From Rhizobiales bacterium 32-66-11 (GTDB lineage Bacteria; Pseudomonadota; Alphaproteobacteria; Rhizobiales; Xanthobacteraceae): a stretch of DNA of 64,000 bases. Location of the stretch: positions 19,168 to 83,167 of the forward strand of contig NCEH01000067.1 in assembly GCA_002304505.1 (NCBI GenBank), given 5' to 3'. Both the position numbers and the translations under genes were made by a program. Positions 42,969 to 51,221 of the stretch are shown here, one piece after another (the stretch's first letter is position 1; the number at the start of each line of letters is the position of its first letter). Below the pieces are notes generated by a model, which saw only the letters and a list, made by a program, of their open reading frames with translations, was not told where the DNA came from and did no database searches.

Positions 42969-44795
42969 ATGAAACCGAATTGGCTTGCAATTCTTGCGCT
43001 GGCGGTCGCCCCGAGCGTCGCCGTGCTGCCCGTCGCCGCCTGGGCGCAGAGCGGCGAAACCCGTTACAAGGACGTCAGCAAGACCAACGCGCAGATCTAT
43101 CCCATCGATCGCGCGGCGCTGCTCTCCGGCGGTGTGTTCGACTTCAAGGTCGAGCTTCCCATGGTGACCAAGCTCGAGGATGTGAAAATCCTGGTCAATG
43201 GCGAGGATTACAAGAGCGTGTTCGGCAAGGCGCCGACCTTCATCGAGAAGGAAAATGGCGACGGCGCTTCCTCGGTGGTCATCAAGGGCGTGTCCCTGAA
43301 GACTCCCGGGACCTATAAGGTGGAAGCCTCGGTGGGCGATTTCCGCGAGAGCGTGACGTGGGAGGTGTTCGGCACCCCCGCCACCGCCAAGGCGAAGAAC
43401 GTCATCTTCCTGCTGGGCGACGGCATGGCCGTTTCCATGCGCACCGCGGCGCGGATCATGTCGCTGGGCAACACCCAGGGCAAGGCCAACGGCAAGCTGA
43501 ACATGGACCATCTGCCGGTCATGGCCTTCATCGGCACCTCCTCGACAGATTCCATCGCCGCCGACAGCGCCAACACCATGTCCGCCTACATGACCGGCCA
43601 GAAGAGCGCGGTGAACGCGCTCGGCGTCTATGCCAGCCGCGCCAAGGGCTCGCTCGATCAGCCGCACCAGGAAACCATCGCCGAGGTGATCCGCCGCAGG
43701 GCCCCCGGCAAGGTGATCGGCGTCGTCTCCAATGCCGAGATCGAGGATGCCACACCGGCGGCCGTGGTCTCCCACACCCGCCGCCGCGCCGACAAGGCGG
43801 AAATCGTCGGCATGTTCCTCGACGTGAAGCCGGACGTGATCCTGGGTGGCGGCTCGGCCTATTTCCTGCCGAAGACCACGCCCGGTTCCAAGCGCAAGGA
43901 CGATATCGACTATATCGCCAAGTTCCGCGACGCCGGCTACGGCTTCGTCTCCACCAAGGAAGAGCTGGCGGCCGCCGCCGCGGGCAATAATTCCGGCAAG
44001 CTGCTCGGCCTGTTCCATACCGGCAACATGGACGGCACGCTGGACCAGAAGTTCCTCAAGAAGGGCACCGTCGGCAAATTCCCCAACCAGCCCGACGTGC
44101 CGGACATGATGGTCGCCGCGCTGGAGGTGCTTTCCAAGAATCCGGACGGCTTCTTCCTGATGGTGGAAGGCGCCGAGATCGACAAGAACGAGCATCCGCT
44201 CGACTGGGAGCGGGCCGTGTTCGAGACCATCACCTTCGACAAGGCGGTGGGGATCGCGCGCGACTTCGCCAGGACCCATCCCGACACGCTCATCATCGTG
44301 ACCGCCGACCACACCCACGGCGCCTCGCTGATCGGCACCATCGACGACAACAAGCCCGGCACCGAGATGCGCGAAAAGGTCGGCACCTACCAGGATGCCG
44401 GCTTCCCCAATTATGAGGACAAGGACGGCGACGGCTATCCGGACCGGGTCGACGTGTCCCGTCGCCTCGCCATTTTCGCCAATAATTTCCCGGACTATTA
44501 CGAGACCTTCCGCCCGAAGCTCGACGGCCAGAACGTGCCGGCGGTGAAGAACGAGAAGGGCGAGTATGTCGCCAACGAAGCCTATAAGAACGTGCCCGGC
44601 GCCGTGCTGCGCATCGGCAATATTCCCAAGAGCGAAGACACCGCGGTCCATGCCGTGGACGATGTTGTGCTTCAGGCGCAGGGCCCGGGCTCGGAAAACA
44701 TCCATGGCTACATGGAGAATACCGAGATTTTCCGCGTGATTGCGGAGGCTATGGCGCTCGGCGAGGCCCAGCAGCGCGCCGACGCCGCCAAATAG
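42969..44795 (+). CDS. Alkaline phosphatase (PhoA superfamily), exported
   Basis: 608 residues. Residues 1-28 are a Sec signal peptide (AILALAVAPSVAVLPVAAWA). An N-terminal beta domain (~30-140) precedes the phosphatase core, which starts at NVIFLLGDGMAVSMRTAARI (metal-binding Asp). The nucleophilic Ser is in TDSIAADSANTMSAYMTGQK, further metal ligands in VEGAEIDKNEHPLDW and TADHTHG. An extra region DEDKDGDGYPDR-like (NYEDKDGDGYPDRVDVSRR) looks calcium-binding. It hydrolyses phosphomonoesters in the periplasm. The N-terminal extra domain and length exceed E. coli PhoA (about 470). Confidence 0.92.
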   Translation: MKPNWLAILALAVAPSVAVLPVAAWAQSGETRYKDVSKTNAQIYPIDRAALLSGGVFDFKVELPMVTKLEDVKILVNGEDYKSVFGKAPTFIEKENGDGASSVVIKGVSLKTPGTYKVEASVGDFRESVTWEVFGTPATAKAKNVIFLLGDGMAVSMRTAARIMSLGNTQGKANGKLNMDHLPVMAFIGTSSTDSIAADSANTMSAYMTGQKSAVNALGVYASRAKGSLDQPHQETIAEVIRRRAPGKVIGVVSNAEIEDATPAAVVSHTRRRADKAEIVGMFLDVKPDVILGGGSAYFLPKTTPGSKRKDDIDYIAKFRDAGYGFVSTKEELAAAAAGNNSGKLLGLFHTGNMDGTLDQKFLKKGTVGKFPNQPDVPDMMVAALEVLSKNPDGFFLMVEGAEIDKNEHPLDWERAVFETITFDKAVGIARDFARTHPDTLIIVTADHTHGASLIGTIDDNKPGTEMREKVGTYQDAGFPNYEDKDGDGYPDRVDVSRRLAIFANNFPDYYETFRPKLDGQNVPAVKNEKGEYVANEAYKNVPGAVLRIGNIPKSEDTAVHAVDDVVLQAQGPGSENIHGYMENTEIFRVIAEAMALGEAQQRADAAK

Positions 44796-44908
44796 CGCGG
44801 GGACGGCGCGCAAAGCCGCGGCCGCCCGCAGACGCGGCGCGCCCGCCGCTCCGGTCGAGGCCGGGAGGGATCCCCCTTCCGGCCTTCGGCATCGCAGGAC
44901 GCATTAGT

Positions 44909-45403
44909 ATGACCGAGCATATTTTGCCCCCCACGCTGGACCGGCGGCGCCTGCTGCGGCTGCTCGCAGTCGCTGCAGCCGCGTGGGGCGGGGCTCTTGC
45001 CGGCGTGATCTTGCCCGCCGGCCGGGCGCGCGCGGGCGAGGTGCTGGATTTCGACGAGCTTTACGCGAAGATCACGGTGCTGGGGCTCGAATTCTCCGAA
45101 AAGGTGAAGCAGGCCAAGGGCAAGGCGGTGACCATGCGGGGCTATATGGCGCCGCCGCTGAAGGCCGAGGCGAAATTCTTCGTCCTCACCAAGATTCCCA
45201 TGTCCATCTGCCCCTTCTGTTCGTCCGATTCCGACTGGCCGGACGATATTGTCGTCGTCTATCTGCGCGACCGGCAGACCTTCGTTCAGTATAACGCGCC
45301 GATCGAGGTTTCCGGCACGCTGGACGTCGGGTCCTGGATCGATCCCGAGACCGGGTTCGTCAGCCAATTGCGCCTGAACGGCGCGCGCTTCCGGCCGGTG
45401 TGA
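44909..45403 (+). CDS. Exported protein preceding an ABC transporter (possible DUF3299 type)
   Basis: 164 residues with an N-terminal signal (DRRRLLRLLAVAAAAWGGAL, ~11-30) that has paired arginines and may use the Tat route. The mature part contains CPFCSSDSDWPDDIVVVYLR, with two cysteines that could bind a metal, and SGTLDVGSWIDPETGFVSQL. The stop overlaps or abuts the ABC ATPase start, so it is probably the periplasmic partner of that transporter. The family assignment is from memory and tentative. Confidence 0.65.
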   Translation: MTEHILPPTLDRRRLLRLLAVAAAAWGGALAGVILPAGRARAGEVLDFDELYAKITVLGLEFSEKVKQAKGKAVTMRGYMAPPLKAEAKFFVLTKIPMSICPFCSSDSDWPDDIVVVYLRDRQTFVQYNAPIEVSGTLDVGSWIDPETGFVSQLRLNGARFRPV

Positions 45404-45405
45404 CC

Positions 45406-46116
45406 ATGCCGGACCTTTCCCTGGAGGCGGTCCGCGTCTCCTTTCCCGGCCTTGCGGCACCCGCGCTGGACATTCCGGCCTTGCACGTTGCCGCCGGCAC
45501 CCGCCTGGCGGTGACCGGGCCGTCTGGCGCGGGAAAGACCACGCTGATCAATCTTATCGTGGGCCTCACCCGGCCCGACAGCGGCCGCATCGCATGGGGC
45601 GAGACCGATCTCGCCAGCCTCGGCGAAGGCCGGCGGGATCGTTTCCGCGCCGCCCATGTGGGCCTCGTCATGCAGAATTTCCATCTGTTCGCGGGCCTCA
45701 GCGCTTTGGACAACGTGCTTCTACCGGCCCGCTTCTGGAGCCTGCGGCTGGACCCGGCGCTGAAGGCGCGCGCGCTGGCCTTGCTGGAGCGGGTCGGCGT
45801 GCGCCGGCCCCGGCAGAAGGTGGAAACGCTCTCACGCGGGGAAATGCAGCGGGTGGCGGTGGCACGGGCGGTCCTCATGCGCCCCGACGTGCTGGTGGCG
45901 GATGAACCCACCGCCAGCCTCGATGCCGAAGCGGGAGATGCGGTGGCGGGTCTGCTCTGCGCGCTGGCGCGGGAGCAGCACGCGACCTTGATCGTGGTGA
46001 CGCACGATGCCCGCCTGGTGGCGCGCATGGCGCGGCATCTCACCTTGGTGGACGGCCGCATCGTTGCCGACGTGCCGGTGGCTCGCGCGGATGGTGCGGC
46101 GGAGGCGGCGCAATGA
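45406..46116 (+). CDS. ABC transporter ATP-binding protein (LolD/MacB type)
   Basis: 236 residues from ATG 45406 (GTG 45400 is an alternative). Walker A TGPSGAGKTTLINL (~32-45), Q loop VMQNFHLFAGLSALDNVLLP, ABC signature here LSRGEMQRVAVARAVLMRPD (SRGE replaces SGGQ), Walker B VLVADEPTASLD, and switch His in IVVTHDARLVARM. This branch powers FtsX-like permeases that move lipids or peptides across or out of the inner membrane. It overlaps the permease start by 4 bp (ATGA). Confidence 0.93.
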   Translation: MPDLSLEAVRVSFPGLAAPALDIPALHVAAGTRLAVTGPSGAGKTTLINLIVGLTRPDSGRIAWGETDLASLGEGRRDRFRAAHVGLVMQNFHLFAGLSALDNVLLPARFWSLRLDPALKARALALLERVGVRRPRQKVETLSRGEMQRVAVARAVLMRPDVLVADEPTASLDAEAGDAVAGLLCALAREQHATLIVVTHDARLVARMARHLTLVDGRIVADVPVARADGAAEAAQ

Positions 46117-47360
46117 TCCCGCTTGGTTTCATCCTCGCCGACCTGCGCCGCTTGTGGCTGGGCGCGCTCGCCATCGTGCTGCTGATCGCGCTCGCCACCG
46201 CCTTGGGCATGGCCGTGCAATTGCAGGAGCGTGCGCTCCGCCTCGGCTCGGCGCGCGCCGCCGACCGGTTCGACATCGTGGTCGGCGCGGCGGGCAGCGA
46301 GACGCAGCTTGTTCTTTCCGCCGTGTTTCTGCAAGCCGCGCCCTTGCCGCTCATGGACGGGAGCGTGCTGAAGGCGCTCGCCGAAGATCCGCGTGTCGCT
46401 TATGCCGCGCCGGTGGGGTTCGGCGACAGTTTCGAGGGCCAGCCCATCGTCGGCACCATCGCCGCCTTCGCGCGGGAAGCCGGGGGTGGAGCCCTGAGCG
46501 AAGGCCAGGTGTTCGACGCGCTGGATGAGGCGGTGGTCGGGGCGCGCGTGCCGCTGGCCCTCGGCGGGGTCATAAAGCCCATGCATGGCCTGCCGGGCGA
46601 GGGCGGGCACACCCATTCGGAAATCGCCTACCGGGTGGTGGGCCGCATGGCGCCGACGGGCACGCCATGGGATCGCGCGATCCTGGTGCCCATCGAGGCG
46701 GTCTGGCGCCTGCACGGCATGGGCGACGCGCATGCCTGGCCGCGCCGTGTGGAAGGAGAAGCCGAACATGCCCATGGGCTTGGGGGCGATTCCGACCATC
46801 TCGGTTCACCATGGCCGCAGGCGACGCCCGGCGTGCCGGCGGTGATCGTGAAGGCGCGGACCATCGCCGATGCCTATCGGTTGCGGGCGCAATATCGCAA
46901 GCCACCCACGCTCGCCGTCTTCCCCGCCGAAGTGCTGGTGCGGCTTTACGGAACCCTCGGGGACGCGCGGCTGCTGCTGGGCGGCATCGCGCTCGGCGCG
47001 CAGGCGCTGGTGATCGTTGCGGTGATGCTGGTCAGCGCGGTTCATCTGGCCCAGCGGCGCGCGCAGATCGCGGCATTGCGGGCGCTCGGCGCGCCACGAC
47101 GGGCCATTTTCGCCCTGGTCTGGAGCGAGGTTATGGCCTTGGTGGGGGCGGGGGCGATGCTTGGGGCGGGGCTCGGCTTCCTTGCCGCTCGGATGGTCGC
47201 GACCCAGCTCACGCGCCAGAGCGGAATCGTTCTGCCGGTTGAGTTCGCGCCCGAGGATCTGGTGTTCCTCGCCCTGTTGCTGGGGGTCGCGGCGCTCGCC
47301 GCCATGGTACCAGCGGTGATGGCCTATCGCCAGCCGGCGACGATTGGCCTTTCCGCCTGA
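46113..47360 (+). CDS. FtsX/MacB-like ABC transporter permease
   Basis: 415 residues. TM1 is at ~12-35 (LWLGALAIVLLIALATALGM), followed by a large periplasmic MacB-PCD-like domain (~45-270) that includes a His/Glu-rich stretch (GLPGEGGHTHSE and EGEAEHAHGLGGDSDH) which may bind a metal. TM2-TM4 lie in the C-terminal third (LLLGGIALGAQALVIVAVML, ALVGAGAMLGAGLGFLA, LVFLALLLGVAALAAMVPAV). With the exported protein and ATPase upstream it forms a three-gene unit. A metal-related role is inferred only from the histidine cluster. Confidence 0.88.
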   Translation: MIPLGFILADLRRLWLGALAIVLLIALATALGMAVQLQERALRLGSARAADRFDIVVGAAGSETQLVLSAVFLQAAPLPLMDGSVLKALAEDPRVAYAAPVGFGDSFEGQPIVGTIAAFAREAGGGALSEGQVFDALDEAVVGARVPLALGGVIKPMHGLPGEGGHTHSEIAYRVVGRMAPTGTPWDRAILVPIEAVWRLHGMGDAHAWPRRVEGEAEHAHGLGGDSDHLGSPWPQATPGVPAVIVKARTIADAYRLRAQYRKPPTLAVFPAEVLVRLYGTLGDARLLLGGIALGAQALVIVAVMLVSAVHLAQRRAQIAALRALGAPRRAIFALVWSEVMALVGAGAMLGAGLGFLAARMVATQLTRQSGIVLPVEFAPEDLVFLALLLGVAALAAMVPAVMAYRQPATIGLSA

Positions 47361-47487
47361 ACCGAGCGCGCCGCTCGTGCGGCCGAGAGGGGCGTTTTGG
47401 ACAGGAACGAACTTTAGCCGGGAACAGCCGGCCTGGTGAGGCGTTGAAATCCGGGGCTGAAAATTGGCATAGAAACAGGAGAGAACC

Positions 47488-47766
47488 ATGGCCAACGATA
47501 TGCGTGGCGGTTCGGGAAACTTCGCCAATGATCCTCAGAAGGCTTCGGAAGCAGGCAAGAAGGGCGGGCAGAACAGTCCCGGCAACTTCGCCAACAATCC
47601 GGAGCGCGCCGCCGAAGCCGGCCAAAAGGGCGGCGAGCACCGCCAGCAGAGCCAGTCCGGCGGCGGTTCGGACGGTCGCCAGCAGGGCGACCCTCAGCGC
47701 GGCGGCAATTTCGCCGATGATCCCAAGCGCGCCTCCGAGGCGGGACACAAGGGTGGACAGCGCTGA
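47488..47766 (+). CDS. KGG-repeat stress-induced protein (Con-10/GsiB-like)
   Basis: 92 residues, very hydrophilic and Gly/Asn-rich. It holds three copies of a unit of the form GNFAxDPxxAxEAGxKGG (starting at ~9, 32 and 71), the KGG repeat of general stress proteins. These are intrinsically disordered desiccation or starvation proteins. A GGAGAG ribosome site precedes the ATG and a strong terminator follows, so it is a single-gene unit. Confidence 0.93.
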   Translation: MANDMRGGSGNFANDPQKASEAGKKGGQNSPGNFANNPERAAEAGQKGGEHRQQSQSGGGSDGRQQGDPQRGGNFADDPKRASEAGHKGGQR

Positions 47767-47785
47767 GCGGATTTGATCGAGACGT

Positions 47786-47821
47786 GAAGCCCGCCCGCAA
47801 AGGGCGGGCTTCTTCTTTTTC
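47786..47821 (+). terminator. Intrinsic terminator of the KGG gene
   Basis: GAAGCCCGCCC (47786-47796), loop GCAAA, GGGCGGGCTTC (47802-47812), then TTCTTTTTC. An 11-bp perfect stem with a pyrimidine/T tract, 20 bp after the stop. Confidence 0.93.
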
Positions 47822-47858
47822 TGCACGTTTTCAACGTGTTTGCAAAAATAGTTAATGT

Positions 47859-47888
47859 TTGGTTTAAAACAAAATATCTTTGTATAAT
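47859..47888 (+). promoter_or_regulatory. Candidate promoter in an AT-rich patch before the ABC-importer operon
   Basis: TTGGTT (47859-47864) and a consensus TATAAT (47883-47888) with 18-bp spacing. It lies in an unusually AT-rich stretch (about 47822-47900) within GC-rich DNA. The first downstream gene starts at 48047. Confidence 0.6.
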
Positions 47889-48046
47889 ATACAGCAATCC
47901 AGTCATATTGCGTGATATCGACTTCCGGCGTATCTCTGTCGTGCCGCGCGTCCCGATCTCCTATGATGAGACGGGCCTTCGCGGGCCGCCCCTACTCCGG
48001 CATGATGGGGCGCGGAGAGCTTGAACGAAGCGGGAAGACTTCTGCC

Positions 48047-49022
48047 ATGTCGCACGGTGCAAGCACGCATGCAGCCCCGGTGTTTCCCTGGCTGGATGCA
48101 GCGGCCGAGGATCTGGACACGGGATATGCCGACGAGGCGCTGCTGCTTCCAGCCCTTGCCGTCTCGGGCGTCGCCGGCGCGGGGGTACCGCAGGCTCTGG
48201 GTGGCGGCGGCGGATCGGTGGTGGACGGCGTGCGCGCCATTGCCGAGGTTTCGGCCCGTTCGCTGGCCGCCGGAGTTCCTCGCCGGCCTGGAGGGCCTCC
48301 AGGTGAGCGCGCGCAAGTCTGGCGCGGGTCTTTTGCTGGACGGCAAGCTGCCCTGGGTCACGAACCTGCGGCCGGAGGGATTCCACGTGGCCGCCGCCGT
48401 CGCCTCCGAAGAGGGCGGCGCGCCGTTCGTCGCCAGTCTTTCCGCGGATGCCGCAGGTCTGGAGCGTTCCGCCGATCTCGAGCTGATCGCGCTGCGCGGC
48501 ACCAATACCGCCGCCGTCACTCTGGCGAACGTGGCCGTTACCGAGGCGGACATTCTTCACTCCGATGCCCGCGCCTGGTTGCCGCGGGTGCGCCCCGCTT
48601 TCCTCGGACTTCAGATCGGCATGTCCGTCGGCCTCGCGCGGCGGGCGCTGACGGAGACCCGCGACCATATCGCCGATGCGGGCCGGCACGTGCTGAACGG
48701 GCCCATCGTGGAGCTTTCCGCCGCCATCGATGCCCAGGAGAACGCCCTGTTCGAGGGGCTCACGAGCGGCGCCTTCGCGGAAAAGGCCGCGCCCTTGTTC
48801 AAGATCCGCATCGCCCTGGCGGAACTTGCCAACGCTTCCGTCGGGCTGGAATTGCAGGCCAGCGGCGGGCGCGCCTATCTCGCCGGGTCGGGGCGCGACT
48901 TCGCCCGCCGCTGGCGCGAGGCCGCCTTCCTGCCGGTCATCACGCCGAGTCTCGTACAGCTCAAGGCGGCGCTGGCCGATCATGCGGCGCAGGCCACACC
49001 GGGCAGCGGGCAGGCCGCGTGA
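48047..49022 (+). pseudogene. Acyl-CoA-dehydrogenase-like (SfnB/DszC-type) protein with internal out-of-frame deletion
   Basis: From ATG 48047 the first ~75 residues resemble the N-terminal helices of the family (WLDAAAEDLDTGYADEALLL, then GVPQALGGGGGSVVDGVRAI and AEVSARSLAA). At about 48268 the sequence passes into another frame and continues as family-like sequence (EFLAGLEGLQVSARKSGAGL, then GLQIGMSVGLARRAL and LQASGGRAYLAGSGRDFARR) to the stop at 49022. About 60-75 residues, including much of the helical domain expected to contact flavin and substrate, appear to be missing. Relatives are flavin-dependent monooxygenases acting on sulfur compounds. It overlaps the ABC ATPase start (TGATG), consistent with a sulfur-scavenging operon. 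Confidence 0.7.
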
Positions 49023-49819
49023 TGGAGAGCGCCTCCGTTCTCCAGGCACGCGGACTTGTGCTGCGCTATCCCGGCGCGGCGAAGAGCGTGCTGTCGGGCT
49101 TCGATCTCGCGCTCGCGCCCGGTGAGGTGGTGACCATTCTCGGCCCGAGCGGGGTGGGGAAGTCCAGCCTGCTGCGGGTGTTGGGCGGGCTCCAGGCGCC
49201 GACCTCCGGCACCGTGCAGATGGACGGGGCGCCCCTGCGCGGCGTTCATCCCCGAGTCGCCGTGGCGTTTCAGGACCCGAGCCTCCTGCCCTGGCTGACG
49301 TTGGAAAAGAACGTCGCGTTCGGGCTCGACTTCAAGCATCAGCCCGCCTTGTCCCGTGCCGAGCGGGAAGCGCGGGTCAACGACGCCATCGCCGAAGTTG
49401 GGCTTTCCCATGCCCGGCGCCAGCATCCCGCCGCGCTCTCCGGCGGCATGGCGCAGCGCGCGGCGCTGGCCCGCTGCCTCGCCCGCAGGCCCAAGGTGCT
49501 GCTGCTCGACGAGCCGTTCGGCGCGCTCGACGAGGTGACCCGCGCCGAGATGCAGACCTTGCTTTTGAAGGTGGTGGCGGACACCGGCACCGCCGCCGTG
49601 CTCATCACCCACGACATCGACGAGGCTCTGTTGCTCTCCGATCGCATCGTGCTGCTCGGCGGCGCGCCGGCGCGGCAGATCGGCCAATGGACGCTGTCCC
49701 TGCCGTTTCCCCGCGACGATGCTGTGGAGGAACTCGGGACCTTGCGCATCGAAATCCTCACGACCCTCCGCAATGCGGTTCGCCGCCAGAATTCGGACGT
49801 CAGCCATGCCTACGCATGA
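49022..49819 (+). CDS. ABC importer ATP-binding protein (nitrate/sulfonate/taurine type)
   Basis: 265 residues. Walker A LGPSGVGKSSLLRVLG (~40-55), Q loop AFQDPSLLPWLTLEKNVAFG, signature LSGGMAQRAALARCLARRPK, Walker B VLLLDEPFGALDEVTR, and switch His in VLITHDIDEALLLSDR. The DPSLLPWLT and GALD patterns are typical of SsuB/TauB/NrtD ATPases. The ATG overlaps the stop of the broken oxygenase gene, and the binding-protein gene begins inside its end. Confidence 0.94.
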   Translation: MESASVLQARGLVLRYPGAAKSVLSGFDLALAPGEVVTILGPSGVGKSSLLRVLGGLQAPTSGTVQMDGAPLRGVHPRVAVAFQDPSLLPWLTLEKNVAFGLDFKHQPALSRAEREARVNDAIAEVGLSHARRQHPAALSGGMAQRAALARCLARRPKVLLLDEPFGALDEVTRAEMQTLLLKVVADTGTAAVLITHDIDEALLLSDRIVLLGGAPARQIGQWTLSLPFPRDDAVEELGTLRIEILTTLRNAVRRQNSDVSHAYA

Positions 49820-50996
49820 TTTCTTCTCCCGTCGCGACATCATGAAGCTCTCGGCGCTGCTCACCGCCTCGGGGGCGCTGCCGCTGTTGAACGCCTATCA
49901 GGCCCGCGCCCAGGAGCCGGACGCCCCGGTGCGCATCGGCTATCTGCCGATCACCGATGCCACGCCGCTGCTGGTCGCGCACGCGAACGGCTATTTCGAA
50001 GCCGAAGGCATCAAGGCGGAAAAGCCTGTGCTGTTGCGCAGCTGGGCGCAGATCGTCGAGGCGTTCATCTCCGGCCAGGTGAACGTGGTGCACCTGCTCT
50101 CGCCCATCACCGTGTGGGCGCGCTTCGGCTCCAAGGCGCCGGCCAAGGTGGTGGCGTGGAACCACATGGCCGGATCGGGCCTCACGGTGCTGCCGGAGAT
50201 CAATTCCGTGAAGGAGCTCGGCGGCAAGACGGTGGCGATCCCGTTCTGGTATTCGATCCACAATGTGGTGCTGCAGGCGCTGCTGAAGGAAAATGGCCTG
50301 ACCCCCGTCACCAAGCGCACCGGCGCGCCCGCGGCCAATGAAGTGAACCTCGTCATCATGGCGCCGTCCGACATGGTGCCGGCGCTCGCCACCAAGCAGG
50401 TGGCCGGCTATATCGTCGCCGAGCCGTTCAATGCGGCGGCGGAGCTGCAGGGCATCGGCAAGGTGCTGCGCTTCACCGGCGACGTGTGGAAGGACCATGC
50501 CTGCTGCGTCGTGTTCATGCACGAGCGCGACCTGACCGAGCGGCCCGAATGGTCGCAGAAGGTGGTGAACGCCATGGTGAAGGCGCAGGTCTGGACCCGC
50601 GCGCATCGGGCCGAGACGGCTCTTCTGCTCTCCAAGGACGGGCCGAACAAATATACGCCCCACACCGAGGCGGTGCTGAGCAAGGTGCTCGCTCCCGCGC
50701 CGGAGGACGTTGCGGCCTACGTGGCATCGGGGGCCATCCGCCATCCCGACTGGCGCGAGAATCGCATTGATTTCCAGCCCTATCCCTATGCCAGCTACAC
50801 GGAAGAACTGGTGCGGCGTCTGAAGGGCACGCTGATCGAGGGAGACCATGCCTTCCTCGATACGCTGGATCCCGCCTTCGCGGCCAAGGATCTGGTGGAT
50901 GACCGGTTCGTGAAGAAGGCCGTGCTGGCGGCCGGCGGGCTGAAGGCCTTCGGCGTGCCAGACAGCTTCGAGCGCCAGGAAGTGATCGTGGTGTAA
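49806..50996 (+). CDS. ABC importer substrate-binding protein (NMT1/SsuA-like)
   Basis: 396 residues. The N-terminus SRRDIMKLSALLTASGALPL (8-27) looks like a Tat signal. The mature protein has the SsuA/TauA/NrtA fold: VRIGYLPITDATPLLVAHAN (~39-58), GQVNVVHLLSPITVWARFGS, LGGKTVAIPFWYSIHNVVLQ, and VAGYIVAEPFNAAAELQGIG. Likely ligands are sulfonates, sulfate esters, nitrate or cyanate-like anions; the linked monooxygenase-like gene favours an organosulfur compound. It overlaps the ATPase gene by 14 bp; the permease follows after 225 bp. Confidence 0.9.
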   Translation: MPTHDFFSRRDIMKLSALLTASGALPLLNAYQARAQEPDAPVRIGYLPITDATPLLVAHANGYFEAEGIKAEKPVLLRSWAQIVEAFISGQVNVVHLLSPITVWARFGSKAPAKVVAWNHMAGSGLTVLPEINSVKELGGKTVAIPFWYSIHNVVLQALLKENGLTPVTKRTGAPAANEVNLVIMAPSDMVPALATKQVAGYIVAEPFNAAAELQGIGKVLRFTGDVWKDHACCVVFMHERDLTERPEWSQKVVNAMVKAQVWTRAHRAETALLLSKDGPNKYTPHTEAVLSKVLAPAPEDVAAYVASGAIRHPDWRENRIDFQPYPYASYTEELVRRLKGTLIEGDHAFLDTLDPAFAAKDLVDDRFVKKAVLAAGGLKAFGVPDSFERQEVIVV

Positions 50997-51124
50997 GGCG
51001 CCCGCGCCTCGCCCGCGCGCTGTGCGGTCGATCGCTCCGCGTGGGTGAGAGGTGGGCAGGAGGCAGATTTGCCGGCCGCTACCCCGGTTTCTGAGGGCGC
51101 GCGGCGTTGCAAACCGCACCCGTT

Positions 51125-51163
51125 CCCCCTCTCCCTCTCGGGGAGAGGGCTGGGGTGAGGGGC
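51125..51163. repeat. Hairpin repeat between binding protein and permease genes
   Basis: CCCTCTCCC (51127-51135) pairs with GGGAGAGGG (51141-51149), followed by CTGGGGTGAGGGG. This matches a common dispersed hairpin sequence in proteobacterial genomes. It may lower permease expression relative to the binding protein. Confidence 0.6.
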
Positions 51164-51221
51164 CCCGAGCGGGGTGTTGAAACCTCCGATCCGATGATTT
51201 TTCCTGAGGTAGAAGCTGAAC

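Noticed and set aside
42930..44813. A 627-codon open frame on the minus strand
   Set aside because: It mirrors the alkaline phosphatase gene, has repetitive His/Gly/Val composition and no domain.
47912..49819. Apparent 635-codon fusion of an N-terminal region with the ABC ATPase
   Set aside because: The frame of the oxygenase N-terminus coincides with that of the ATPase only because of the internal deletion. The middle portion is out-of-frame noise and the ATPase has its own start at 49022.
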